From Candidatus Bathyarchaeota archaeon (lineage in GTDB: Archaea > Thermoproteota > Bathyarchaeia > TCS64 > B23), in assembly GCA_937898665.1 (NCBI GenBank), contig CALEIY010000246.1:1-35275 (forward strand): a stretch of 35,275 nt of DNA. The letters run 5' to 3'. The notes beneath the pieces were generated by a model, which was not told the DNA's origin, made no database searches, and worked only from the letters and a program-made list of their open reading frames with translations. Positions 24,681-33,178 of this stretch are shown piece after piece (position 1 is the first letter of the stretch; every line of letters starts with the position of its first letter). A program made the translations under genes and the position numbers.

Positions 24681-24702
24681 CGTTATTCGATAACCGATAA
24701 CG
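24681..24702. promoter_or_regulatory. ModE-like operator of the tungstate transporter
   Basis: Inverted repeat CGTTAT-N10-ATAACG, with an inner GTTAT-TCG-ATAAC repeat nested in its left part. ModE boxes in bacteria have CGTTATAT-type half-sites, from memory. It fills exactly the space between the wtpA TATA box (24703-24710) and the wtpA GTG (24680). A bound repressor would therefore block initiation directly. The neighbouring divergent gene encodes a ModE-type DNA-binding protein. Confidence 0.7.
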
Positions 24703-24730
24703 AATTTAAGACCTATGATCAGCATAAAAA
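24703..24730. promoter_or_regulatory. Divergent TATA boxes of wtpA and the ModE-like regulator
   Basis: CTTAAATT on the minus strand (24703-24710) is 26-27 nt before the wtpA GTG. CATAAAAA on the plus strand (24723-24730) is 26-27 nt before the regulator ATG at 24753. Both spacings predict leaderless mRNAs. Confidence 0.65.
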
Positions 24731-24752
24731 CCCTAAGGCCAACTATCCATCG

Positions 24753-25790
24753 ATGGACAACTCCCTAAGGGATGTGAGAGAACGAGTTCAACTCCTCCTA
24801 GAGCTGGATGGTAAGCCCCTCATCGATTGGGAGCTGGCCTCTATATTGAGGCTCATCGAGGAGTGGGGCTCCCTCCTCAAGGCCTCGAGGCTGCTGGGTG
24901 TCCCCTATTCCAGGGCGTGGGAGCGGATCTCAAGGGCTGAGCGGTTGGCGGGCTTCAAATTGGTTGTCGCACGGAGGGGTGGGGCTGAGAGGGGTGGGAT
25001 GAGATTGACGGAGGAGGGTAAACAGCTGCTGAAACGCTACCTAGAGGCTGAGAGGAGGGTTATGGACGCCTATAGGACGGTGAGCGGGGGAGAACCTGAA
25101 GCCCCCGACCTGACGTTGGCTCACAGCCACGACGTCCTACTAACAGTTATCCTCGACCGTCTAAGGTCTGAGGGACTCGATGTAGAGGATGCCTGTATAG
25201 GCTCAGGACTGGCCCTGGCATCCCTCAGCCTAGGGGAGTGCGACGTCGCCGCCTCCCACCTCTACGACCCTGAGACGGGGGAGTATAATCAGAGCTTCCT
25301 CAAGGCCTACTGGCTCACGGATCGAGTCGAGGTGATAGGGGGCTACATGAGGGAGCTGGTCTTCGCCTATAGACCCGGCCTCAAACCTCTCAGCATGGAG
25401 GAGACCCTGATGGGGCTGGTGGAGGGGAGGCTGAGGCTGATCAATAGGAATAGGGGATCCGGAACCAGGGTCTACCTCGATTATCTCCTAAAACCTCTAT
25501 GCGAAGACCCCTCCAGGAGTGTTAGGGGCTATGAGGTGGTTGCTTACACCCACAGCGAGACGGCGAGGGCCGTTGCTTCGGGGAGAGCCGACGTCTGCCT
25601 AACCCTAAGACACTCAGCCGAGGTCTACGGCCTGAAGGCGACCCATGTCACCTGGGAGCGCTACGAGTATATCGCCCTAAAGGATCGACTGAAGAGGCGG
25701 GGTGTGCGGCATCTGAGGGACCTCCTCAAATCCGATTGGCTCCTGGAGCTCGTAGGGTCCACCCCTGGATATAGGCCTCTATCCCATTAG
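24753..25790 (+). CDS. ModE-like regulator with C-terminal binding-protein-like domain
   Basis: 345 residues. The N-terminal ~110 residues form a ModE/LysR-type winged helix (ILRLIEEWGSLLKASRLLGV, SRAWERISRAERLAG, RLTEEGKQLLKRY). The rest lacks ModE's MOP domain. Instead it looks like a PBP-like domain (DLTLAHSHDVLL, GSGLALASLSLGECDVAASH, INRNRGSGTRVYLDYLL, ASGRADVCLTLRHSAE), known in some archaeal and bacterial molybdate-linked regulators. It probably senses tungstate, molybdate or pterin cofactor and represses wtpABC through the adjacent inverted repeat. Its TAG stop overlaps the AOR TAA by 2 bases in convergent orientation. Confidence 0.85.
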   Translation: MDNSLRDVRERVQLLLELDGKPLIDWELASILRLIEEWGSLLKASRLLGVPYSRAWERISRAERLAGFKLVVARRGGAERGGMRLTEEGKQLLKRYLEAERRVMDAYRTVSGGEPEAPDLTLAHSHDVLLTVILDRLRSEGLDVEDACIGSGLALASLSLGECDVAASHLYDPETGEYNQSFLKAYWLTDRVEVIGGYMRELVFAYRPGLKPLSMEETLMGLVEGRLRLINRNRGSGTRVYLDYLLKPLCEDPSRSVRGYEVVAYTHSETARAVASGRADVCLTLRHSAEVYGLKATHVTWERYEYIALKDRLKRRGVRHLRDLLKSDWLLELVGSTPGYRPLSH

Positions 25791-27700
25791 TCGAGTAGGC
25801 ATCCATGTCGTCTCAATTTCTCAGCTACATAGCCTAGGCCGAGCTTCTCCAGTTGTTCCCTCCTCTGCCATCCCGTTTCGGGATCCCAGCCGTGGAGCCT
25901 ATAGTATTCGGTTAGCATCTCGTTATATCTCTCCCAGCTGAGCTTGAAGCCCCTCCAGGCGCCGGTCTTAACGGGTTCTATGAAGACCCTCATCGGCGGT
26001 AGATCATCCCTCCTAGTGAATCTCACGTGGAGGGTGTTGAAGGCCTTCTCCACCTCATGTATTCTCCACCCAATCCTCATGAGCTCCTCAGCTGAGAGCT
26101 CCACACCCGTCACGGCCTTGAAGAGCTTGGCGTAGTCCTCCGGCCCAAGCTTCTCGGTGCTGCCCCAGTAGGTGGAGAAGTAGCAGATGCCGAGGGCGTC
26201 CGTCAGGGCCTTATAGTTTTCAAACCAGAAGACGAGTTTGGCCTTTCCCTCATAGGCCGTCTGATAGGCGGCTGTGGGAACTCCGAAGAGTCTATTGGCC
26301 TCCTCTGGGGAGATGTCCCTCGCCTCCGTCGTCGGAGAGCCATCGAGGTGTCTGGCGCCCCTGGTTGACACCATGTGGCCGAAGCCCCAGGCTATGGAGG
26401 TTCTCACGCCGTCTATGATCCCCTGCCCCTTCACCTCCATCGCATAATACTCGGCTCCATTCCCGATCCTATTGGCTGCGGACTTGAAGCCCTCAGCCAA
26501 TACGGCTCCAAAGCCCCTTCGATAGGCCAAGTCCTCCAGCATCCTGAGGAGGGCTTCACCATCCCCCCATCTAAGCGGTATCCCCGTCTGCTCCTCGGTG
26601 ATTATGCCTCGCTCATAGAGTTCGAAGGCCCAGGAGAGGATCGTCGACGCATTATCGATGTCTATGCCTAAGTCGTTACAGATGGCTGTCGCCTTGATGA
26701 TAACCTCGGGGTCGTCGATGTCGAATCTTGGGCCGAAGCCGTAGCCTGAGTTGGCGTGGAGGCCGACGCATAGGGTTCCAGCGTATCTACCCTCCCTGAT
26801 CTCCAGCCGATTTATACAGGGTTCACAGCAGGAGGGGTCGCAGGGGATCATCTCAACCCTATATGGCTTTATGTTCAGCAACCTCTCCAACTTCTCGTCG
26901 ACCCACTGATCATCCTGATAATTCCTCACCGGTAGGATGCCCCTCCGCTGGAAGTTGGGTATGACTCGCCCATAGGAGCCCACCGTCATCTGAAGGCGGG
27001 CATGCTCCGTTCTCCGCAGTCTATCCCTGATCTCCTTAGATAGCTCCTCTAGGGCTTCGGGGTCTGCCACCTCCACCTCCCCCGTGCCGAGGGCTGCTAT
27101 GGCCTTGAGTCTCTTCGACCCCATAACGGATGCGAGGGCGCATCCACCTGCTGCGTGACCCGTGTCGACGATGATGGCTGAGGCGAAGATTAGGTTCTCA
27201 CCGGCAGGCCCTATGGATGCCGTGCTTATCGCTTGGTCTACCTCCTCCCTCAGCCGTCTCTCTACCTCATAGATGCCGAGGCCCCATAGATCTGAGGCGT
27301 CTCTCAGCTCCACGTCGCCGTCGACGATGGAGAGGTAGAGAGGCCTCTTCGCCCTCCCATATATGATGATGTTGTCGAAGCCAGCGCGCTTTATATGGCT
27401 TCCAAGCCCCCCGCCGACATTTGAGTAGGCTATTCCCCCCGTGATAGGGTTTTTAGAGCTTATGTTAGTCCTAGTGGCCTGGGGGACGCCTGCCCCGACG
27501 AAGAGGCCAGGTGAGAAGATCAATAGATTCTCAGGGTCGTAGGGTCTCACATCCACATCCAGCTCGTCGAAGAGAATCCTGGAGCCTACACCCCTTCCAC
27601 CCAGGAATTCGATGTATCGCCTAGAGTCCTCAATGGTGATATCCTCGTGGGTTAGGTCTATTCGGAGGGTCTTACCCGCTAAACCCCCCTGGAGCTCCAT
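25787..27700 (-). CDS. Tungsten-dependent aldehyde:ferredoxin oxidoreductase family protein
   Basis: 637 residues, close to the 600-620 of AOR. AORs oxidise aldehydes to acids, or reduce acids, with ferredoxin, using tungsto-bispterin and a [4Fe-4S] cluster. N-terminal pterin-binding blocks LRIDLTHEDI, LGGRGVGSRILFDEL, TRTNISSKNPITGGIAYSN and GGGLGSHIKRAGFDNIIIYG are present. Cysteines C287, C291/C292 and C295, plus the later cysteine in DALGIC, suit the cluster. ATG at 27700 lies 26-27 nt after GTTTTAAG (27723-27730), suggesting a leaderless mRNA. Neighbouring wtpABC and the ModE-like gene supply its metal and control. Confidence 0.92.
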   Translation of the reverse strand: MELQGGLAGKTLRIDLTHEDITIEDSRRYIEFLGGRGVGSRILFDELDVDVRPYDPENLLIFSPGLFVGAGVPQATRTNISSKNPITGGIAYSNVGGGLGSHIKRAGFDNIIIYGRAKRPLYLSIVDGDVELRDASDLWGLGIYEVERRLREEVDQAISTASIGPAGENLIFASAIIVDTGHAAGGCALASVMGSKRLKAIAALGTGEVEVADPEALEELSKEIRDRLRRTEHARLQMTVGSYGRVIPNFQRRGILPVRNYQDDQWVDEKLERLLNIKPYRVEMIPCDPSCCEPCINRLEIREGRYAGTLCVGLHANSGYGFGPRFDIDDPEVIIKATAICNDLGIDIDNASTILSWAFELYERGIITEEQTGIPLRWGDGEALLRMLEDLAYRRGFGAVLAEGFKSAANRIGNGAEYYAMEVKGQGIIDGVRTSIAWGFGHMVSTRGARHLDGSPTTEARDISPEEANRLFGVPTAAYQTAYEGKAKLVFWFENYKALTDALGICYFSTYWGSTEKLGPEDYAKLFKAVTGVELSAEELMRIGWRIHEVEKAFNTLHVRFTRRDDLPPMRVFIEPVKTGAWRGFKLSWERYNEMLTEYYRLHGWDPETGWQRREQLEKLGLGYVAEKLRRHGCLLD

Positions 27701-27722
27701 CCTTCAAAGTGGGGATAGCCCT

Positions 27723-27730
27723 CTTAAAAC
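27723..27730 (-). promoter_or_regulatory. TATA box of AOR gene
   Basis: GTTTTAAG on the minus strand, overlapping the stop codon of the upstream MFS gene (27724-27726) and centred 26-27 nt before the AOR ATG. Confidence 0.55.
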
Positions 27731-28896
27731 ATCCTCTCAGGGCTTCCACCTGTGATTAGGTAGATGGCAGCCGTAGCTAGAAGCGTGGCGACGGCTACGG
27801 CGGTGAGGGCCATATTATACCCCTTTAAGTCGATGAGGAGGCCAACGAGGGTGGTGGAGAAGGCTCCAACCAGGTTTCCAATCATGGTGACAACCCCCAA
27901 TCCCAGGGGCCTCAGCTCTAGGGGCAGCCCCGAGGTGATGGAAGCATAGATCGTCGGGGAGAACGAGTAGAGCGCCAGGCCGATGAGTAGGAAGATGAGC
28001 CAGAGCGATCCTAGGTTTGGAAGCCACGTTAGGGTGAGGATTAAGAGGCCTGTCAGGGCGGAGGCTAGGCAGATGGCATTCCGACCGCCGATCCTCTCAG
28101 AGATATAGCCGCTGGATACCTTTGAGAAGAATCCCGCCGCGGGGAGGATCATAGATATAAGACCCGCCGTCTCTAGGGTGGCCCTCCTAAACTCGACGAG
28201 GTAGATTGGGGTGAAGTTGAAGAGGGTTCTAAGGCAGAGATTATAAACCGAATGCGCCAGGGCCATGGAGGTCAAAAGCCTTGGAAATCCCCAAAGCTCC
28301 CTTAGACCCCCCGAGGCCTCACCCCCCTCCACCGCCTCTCCGTCTCTCAATAGGAGGCTCGTGGCGAGGGCTAGGAGGAAGGCTGGCAGTGAGAGAAGCA
28401 TGAAGGCCCACCTCCAGCCTAGACTGGAGGCGATGGCAACGCTCAGGGGCAGAGCCACCGCATGGCCGAGGTTTGGACCCGACTCATGGAACCCTATAAC
28501 CCTCCCCTGTCTACGGCCAAATCGCCTGGATAGCAGCGTATTCGCTAGTGGGAGGTGTATCCCCTGGAAGAGGCCTAGGAGAAATCTGAGGGTGAGGAAC
28601 TGTAGAAGGTTCTGGGCGTAGAAGTTTAAGAGGGTCGCCAGGCCGTAGCCCACCATGCCGGCGATGAGAACCCGCTTTATGCCGAATCTCCTAGCCATGA
28701 GGCCGGCTGGAATCTTGATGAGAACATAGCCGATGAGATAGGCGGTTCCAAAGAGTCCAGCCTGCGTATGCGTGATCCCCATCTCCTCCACCAGGACTGG
28801 AAGCAGCGGCGGTAGAATCGAACGGCAGAGATAGATGGTGACCCATCCAAACCAGCAGAGCAGGAGAACGGTGTAGTCAGGCCTCCAGCTCCCCAA
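27724..28896 (-). CDS. Major facilitator superfamily transporter
   Basis: 390 residues with about 12 hydrophobic segments. The loop after helix 2 carries GLMARRFGIKRVLIAG, a variant of the MFS DRxGRR motif. FIPNLG-like and HESGPNLGHAVALPLS segments resemble organic-acid or sugar-phosphate permeases, but the substrate cannot be assigned. The TTG start lies about 28 nt after CATATATG (28921-28928), consistent with leaderless initiation. It lies 23 nt before AOR on the same strand, so co-transcription is possible; uptake of an AOR substrate is a guess. Confidence 0.83.
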   Translation of the reverse strand: MGSWRPDYTVLLLCWFGWVTIYLCRSILPPLLPVLVEEMGITHTQAGLFGTAYLIGYVLIKIPAGLMARRFGIKRVLIAGMVGYGLATLLNFYAQNLLQFLTLRFLLGLFQGIHLPLANTLLSRRFGRRQGRVIGFHESGPNLGHAVALPLSVAIASSLGWRWAFMLLSLPAFLLALATSLLLRDGEAVEGGEASGGLRELWGFPRLLTSMALAHSVYNLCLRTLFNFTPIYLVEFRRATLETAGLISMILPAAGFFSKVSSGYISERIGGRNAICLASALTGLLILTLTWLPNLGSLWLIFLLIGLALYSFSPTIYASITSGLPLELRPLGLGVVTMIGNLVGAFSTTLVGLLIDLKGYNMALTAVAVATLLATAAIYLITGGSPERMF

Positions 28897-28920
28897 ATCG
28901 GCTTACTAACCCCACAATCT

Positions 28921-28928
28921 CATATATG
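28921..28928. promoter_or_regulatory. Symmetric TATA box between MFS gene and FAH relic
   Basis: CATATATG is its own reverse complement. It is about 28 nt before the MFS TTG (28896) and about 24 nt before the ATG of the FAH-like relic (28949). Confidence 0.5.
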
Positions 28929-28948
28929 AACTCTATCAACTCCCTTTG

Positions 28949-29135
28949 ATGAGGCTCGTAAGATATAGGGCTAAAGAGGGAGTCGTTCTAGGACTCTGGG
29001 ATGGAGAATGGGTAATCAACCTCACAGCCCTAAATCCCGAGGTTTTCACCTCCTTCACCAGACTCGCCCTCCACGCCCATGGGAGGGGAAAGCATAGACG
29101 GGGTGATCTTCGAGGGAGGGCGCGGAGACGAGTAG
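28949..29135 (+). pseudogene. Truncated fumarylacetoacetate-hydrolase-like relic
   Basis: The first ~45 codons (MRLVRYRAKEGVVLGLWDGE, then VINLTALNPEVFTSFTRLAL) resemble the N-terminal domain of FAH-family proteins, which cleave or dehydrate 2-keto acids. At the G-run 29085-29088 the frame is lost. Adding one base shift restores ESIDGVIFEGG, which then ends at TAG 29133-29135. Nothing of the roughly 200-residue catalytic domain is found downstream. I read this as a decayed 5' remnant. Assignment rests on a short N-terminus, so it is moderate at best. Confidence 0.45.
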
Positions 29136-29369
29136 GGAGTCTCTAACCCCTGAAGATCCCGAGAGTATGGGATTGTATTGGCATAGACAGCTCCTCAAGA
29201 CTTCGCTTCATCCCTCTCCCTAAGCCTCTCGATGCCCTCCTCGACGATGCCAACCAACATATGTTTTAATCTCCTCATCGCTATTAACATGATCCCAACT
29301 TGTATTCGCATCATACAGGCGTGCTGGTCGCTGATATATGTTAGTCCATCTCGACATGACGCATGGATG
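29136..29369. other. Intergenic stretch without a convincing gene
   Basis: About 230 nt between the FAH-like relic and the DapA-family gene. A 63-codon minus-strand frame (29195-29386) overlaps the end of the DapA-family gene, has no recognisable domain or promoter, and is probably chance or debris. No tRNA, repeat array or clear terminator is seen. Confidence 0.5.
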
Positions 29370-30263
29370 CTACTGGCATAATCCAACTTCTCTCAGTACT
29401 CCTTGAATCTCCCGTCTCTCAGCCTCCTCCAATGGGAGGGAGGGTGGCCTGGGATATCCGCCTGGTTTGCCTAGGAGTCTTAATGCTTCTTTAACCGCGC
29501 TGAGTTGATTGTATCTCTTTATGATGACCTCATTTATTCTCGTGAGTTTCCATTGAAGATCTCTAGCGGTGATGAGATCACCCCTCTTAAAGGCGTTGAA
29601 GAGTTTGATGCACATCTCCGGGGCTATAATGGATACGCCGACTATACCGCCTTTTCCTCCCATCAACAGCGTGGGAAGTAGGAGGTCTCCTGTGCCAGCT
29701 AAAATGGATATCTTGTCACCGACTAGGCGGGTGAGTTCTGAGATCCTCCAGAAAAGTCCGCTGGAGTCCTTGATGCCTATAACATGATCAAACTCCTCCA
29801 CAAGCTCAACGATGATCTCGATGTCTATGTTGTATCCCACGAATTTTGGAACGTTATACAATAGTGTTGGGACATCGAATTTTCCGAGGATAAGTTGATA
29901 GTGCCTCAATAGTTCACAGCTATTTGGGGTATAGTAGAAGGGGGGTGTTAATAGTATAGCGTCCACCCCCAAATCCACAGCGTCCCTAATCTGCCTCATC
30001 ACTTCCCTCGTTCCAGGGGCGGCCACCCCCGCTATAACCGGTCTGCCATCAACCGAATCAAGAACGATGCTGATGACCTCCCTACGCTCCTCTAAGGTTA
30101 GATAGGGGCCCTCCCCATTGCTTGCACAGGTCACTAGGCCATGAAGTCCTGCGTCAAGCCAGAACTCTATAAGCTCTCTGAGAGCCTCCCCATCTATCTC
30201 CCCCCTCCTATCAAAGGGGGTGACGTGAGGTGGATATACTCCCTCAAGGGTTTTAAGGGTCAT
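29370..30263 (-). CDS. DapA/N-acetylneuraminate-lyase family aldolase or dehydratase
   Basis: 297 residues from the ATG at 30263. This is the normal family length; a longer frame to 30323 adds an unsupported N-terminus. The Schiff-base lysine is K165 in GIKDSSG and the catalytic tyrosine is Y136 in LLYNVP. The usual GTTGE loop reads ASNGEG. The family includes dihydrodipicolinate synthase, sialate lyase and 2-keto-3-deoxy-sugar-acid aldolases. Placement beside FAH-like and aminotransferase remnants suggests a catabolic 2-keto-acid lyase rather than lysine synthesis (inference). GGTGAAGG precedes the ATG, and TTTTAATA (30296-30303) is the likely TATA box. Confidence 0.83.
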   Translation of the reverse strand: MTLKTLEGVYPPHVTPFDRRGEIDGEALRELIEFWLDAGLHGLVTCASNGEGPYLTLEERREVISIVLDSVDGRPVIAGVAAPGTREVMRQIRDAVDLGVDAILLTPPFYYTPNSCELLRHYQLILGKFDVPTLLYNVPKFVGYNIDIEIIVELVEEFDHVIGIKDSSGLFWRISELTRLVGDKISILAGTGDLLLPTLLMGGKGGIVGVSIIAPEMCIKLFNAFKRGDLITARDLQWKLTRINEVIIKRYNQLSAVKEALRLLGKPGGYPRPPSLPLEEAERREIQGVLREVGLCQ

Positions 30264-30403
30264 AACCTTCACCGGCGCCACATTAAACACTTCCCTATTA
30301 AAACCTTGATGGTGAGAACTCATTTTGAAGAAACTCTAGAACCTATTGAATCCAGATTAGATCATCACGAATTAAAAATGAGGTGGAATGATGATGCTAA
30401 ATT

Positions 30404-30411
30404 GTTAAATA
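30404..30411 (+). promoter_or_regulatory. TATA box of the aminotransferase pseudogene
   Basis: GTTAAATA, centred about 29 nt before the ATG at 30437. The promoter is preserved although the reading frame is broken. Confidence 0.45.
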
Positions 30412-30436
30412 GAGAAAGAGATTGCTAAATCTATTA

Positions 30437-31800
30437 ATGGTTAGGCGAGATCTCTCCGCCTTCAGCTTCACCGATGCCCCAAAGATCGTAGCTGGCCCTC
30501 CAGGTCCGATATCTAGAAGGCTCCTTGATAAGTAGATTAAGTGGGAGGGTGGAGCGGTCTCCTATCCGAGAGGGGCGCCCGTCGCCTTCGAGGAGGGGAG
30601 AGGCGCAACCATCAGAGATGTGGATGGAAATGTCTTCATAGACTTCTTCGGAGGCGCCGGCGTCCTCAACGTCGGACACTGCAACCCCTATGTGGTCGAG
30701 GCAGTTAAGAGGCAGGTGGAGAAGCTGACCCACTCCCTCGACTTCCCCACCTTCCCGAGCTCGTTGAGGAGTTGATCGCCATAGCACCTGGAGCCTTGAG
30801 GAATGCCTGTAAAGTGCTCTTCGGCGGCCCCACGGGTTCGGATGCCGTTGAGGCATCCGTCAAGTTGGCGAAGATCAACACCGGCAGATTCGCCTTGATA
30901 GCCTTTGAGGGCAGCTATCATGGGATGACGGGTGTGGCCCTAAGCCTGACGGCTGACAAGAAGTTCAAGGAGAGGTATCTCCCCCTAGTCCCAGAGGTTC
31001 ACTTCGTCCCCTACGCCTACTGTTATCGATGCGCCTTGAGTATCCCGAATGCGGCCTTAGATGCGCCGCCTACCTAGAGTATATCCTGGAAAACCCCAAC
31101 TCCGGAGTCGTCGATCCCGCAGCGGTGATAGTGGAGCCTGTACAGGGGGAGGGCGGCTCCATCGTTTCGCCCAGGGACTTCCGTGAGATCAGGCGGATAA
31201 CCGAGGAGCACTCCATCATTCTGATAACGGATGAGATACAGGCTGGTCTCGGTCGAACAGGGAGGATGTGGTCCTGCGAACACTCGGGGGCAACCCCCGA
31301 CACAATAACGATCTCCAAGGGAATAGGGGGGAGGCCTCCCCCTATCCGCGATCATGTATAAATCCGAACTCGACGTCTGGAAGCCTAGAGCCCATATAGG
31401 AACCTTCCGGGGTCACTTAACTGCCATGGCGGCCGGAGCTGCGGCGCTCAGATTCATGAAGGAGTATGACCTGCCAAGACACGCCTCCGAACTAGGGAAG
31501 CATATTCTTAGGAGACTTAAAGAGGCGGAGGAGGAAAGCCAATACATCGGTGATGCCAGAGATCTAGGGCTGATGATCGGCGTTGAATTCATCAAGGATA
31601 AAGAGATGAAGGAACCTTGGCCCGAGTTAGCGAGGGAGGTAAGACTTGAAAGCTTCAAACACGGCGTCCTAGTCGAGCTGAGGGGACACTATGGAAACGT
31701 CATCAGATTCCTCCCCCCACTCGTATTGACGGAGGAGCTTGCAGAGAGAGGCCTCGACGCCTTTCTAGAGTCCGTAAAGGCTGTGGAAGAGCGACATTAA
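30437..31800 (+). pseudogene. Class III aminotransferase pseudogene (4-aminobutyrate-aminotransferase-like)
   Basis: Translated in pieces, this is a nearly complete class III PLP aminotransferase: [72 protein letters not shown], then the PLP-lysine region SKGIGG/LPLSAIM and a C-terminus ending EERH. Four lesions break it. They are a TAG at 30533-30535; a one-base loss near 30752-30758; a deletion of about 7 bases near 31032-31036 in the YCYRC-L-EYPECG region; and one extra G in the six-G run at about 31325-31331. The PLP lysine is still encoded. Individual single-base lesions could be assembly errors, but four together indicate a dead gene. Confidence 0.85.
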
Positions 31801-31814
31801 CTTCCCTCTTTTGC

Positions 31815-31934
31815 ATGGATTTTAGAAGAGAAATGATTCTATGCATGGAGGAAAAACGAGGTGGGGTATTTTATTTAGAGGAGGATGAAGATATCTGCAT
31901 CACGTTTTTAAAGTTCCCATTAGAAATACCTTGA
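31815..31934 (+). CDS. Possible small acidic protein (39 aa)
   Basis: A 39-codon frame starting MDFRREMILCMEEK, rich in Glu/Asp and ending FLKFPLEIP, stops one base before the MFS ATG at 31936. The tight spacing would suit translational coupling. Against it, the likely MFS TATA box (31905-31913) lies inside the frame, and no domain is recognised. It may be a chance frame or debris from the decayed region. Confidence 0.25.
   Translation: MDFRREMILCMEEKRGGVFYLEEDEDICITFLKFPLEIP
31905..31913 (+). promoter_or_regulatory. TATA box of MFS gene
   Basis: TTTTTAAAG, centred 27 nt before the ATG at 31936, predicting a leaderless mRNA. Confidence 0.6.
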
Positions 31935-31935
31935 A

Positions 31936-33090
31936 ATGCCTGTGAGAGAAGGTAAGGCTCTATGGGTGCTTCTTCTTTGTGTCTTCATCGCGATGACTGG
32001 GCTTGGAGTCGTCTCGCCTATAATTCCAAATTATGCCATTGAGCTGGGAGCTACAGGTCTCTGGCTGGGCCTTATATACTCCGCCTTCTCCATCACAAGA
32101 GCCATTCTTCAGACTCCTGTGGGGCGATTGGCTGATAGGAGGAGTAAGAAGTGGATTATATGTCTGGGATTGGGCTTTTATGCTCTGGTCTCGCTTCTTT
32201 ATCCTCACGCCTCCTCGCCCTGGCAGCTAGTTTTGATTAGACTCATCCATGGAGTGGGCTCAGCGATGGTGATACCCGTTGCGATGGCGTATGCCGTCGA
32301 GCTCACCCCTAAGGGTGAAGAGGGTCGATATATGGGGATGATGAACACCGCGATGTTCACCGGATTCGGCGCCGGTCCACTGTTGGGTGGATACATCTTC
32401 GATCGCTTCTCTCTCTCCATGGTCTTCTACTCCATGACCGCTCTCATCGCCTTAAGCCTAATACTTACAATACTATTTTTACCCTCTTCAATTAAGTCTC
32501 CAACCCTTGAAAGAAAAAGTGTACCCCTAGCTAAGATCATTGCGAATAGAAGACTACTTGCAGCTTTAATATACCGTGTGATAAACGCGATGGGGAGAGG
32601 AAGTATAATGGGCTTCCTCGCCGTCTTCGCCGTCCAGAATCTTGGAATCTCCTACTCCCTCGTCGGTCTCATCCTAGCTATGGGAATCTTCATCAACTCC
32701 TTTTTACAGACCCCCTTCGGGGTTTTGGCAGATCGCTTTAATAGGGTTCTCCTAGTCGTCCTGGGGACTCTCCTCGCCTCCCTCGGATACTTCTATCTCG
32801 CCCATACTCATGAAGCCCTCGACTTAATGACGGCTAGGTTTCTCGTATCCCTAGGGGGCGCCTTCTCCCTCCCCGCCATGACCGCCATCGTGGCTGAGGA
32901 GGGAAAGAAGATGGGGGCAGGATCAACGATGGGAGTACTAAACACAGGAATGAGCCTAGGACAGATAGCGGGTTCCTTGATCTCCGGATTAATCATGGAT
33001 CTCTATGGGATTCAATTTGCCTTCATAATCGGAGGGCTTCTAGGTATAATAACAATACCAATTTTCTATATCTTAACTACTTATAACTAG
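31936..33090 (+). CDS. Major facilitator superfamily transporter (multidrug-efflux-like)
   Basis: 384 residues with about 12 hydrophobic segments. Conserved motifs are TPVGRLADRRSKKWI after helix 2 and TPFGVLADRFNRVLLV after helix 8. GFGAGPLLGGYIFDR and GMSLGQIAGSLISGLIMD are the helix-5-type GPxxGG motif and its second-half counterpart, common in drug:H+ antiporters of the DHA group. Efflux of a small organic compound is the best guess; the substrate is unknown. Codon and base use is somewhat more AT-rich (TTTTTA, ATAATA runs) than in the fwd region, consistent with an accessory segment. Confidence 0.85.
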   Translation: MPVREGKALWVLLLCVFIAMTGLGVVSPIIPNYAIELGATGLWLGLIYSAFSITRAILQTPVGRLADRRSKKWIICLGLGFYALVSLLYPHASSPWQLVLIRLIHGVGSAMVIPVAMAYAVELTPKGEEGRYMGMMNTAMFTGFGAGPLLGGYIFDRFSLSMVFYSMTALIALSLILTILFLPSSIKSPTLERKSVPLAKIIANRRLLAALIYRVINAMGRGSIMGFLAVFAVQNLGISYSLVGLILAMGIFINSFLQTPFGVLADRFNRVLLVVLGTLLASLGYFYLAHTHEALDLMTARFLVSLGGAFSLPAMTAIVAEEGKKMGAGSTMGVLNTGMSLGQIAGSLISGLIMDLYGIQFAFIIGGLLGIITIPIFYILTTYN

Positions 33091-33178
33091 ATTCGCCTTC
33101 ACATCTTCTAAGGTGTTATATCCATCGGCTCTGATTAGCCTTATTAGTAGGAAAGTACTACAATTATCGGGTTGATTC

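Noticed and set aside
24681-24725. N-terminal extension of wtpA
   Set aside because: It would place the TATA box and operator inside the coding region; the GTG at 24680 has correct leaderless spacing.
29195-29386. 63-codon minus-strand frame beside the DapA-family gene
   Set aside because: No domain, no promoter or ribosome-binding site, and it overlaps the end of the DapA-family gene; probably chance.
30141-30428. 95-codon plus-strand frame over the start of the DapA-family gene
   Set aside because: Its first half is antisense to the conserved lyase; only the last 40 codons lie in intergenic DNA, and no family is recognised.
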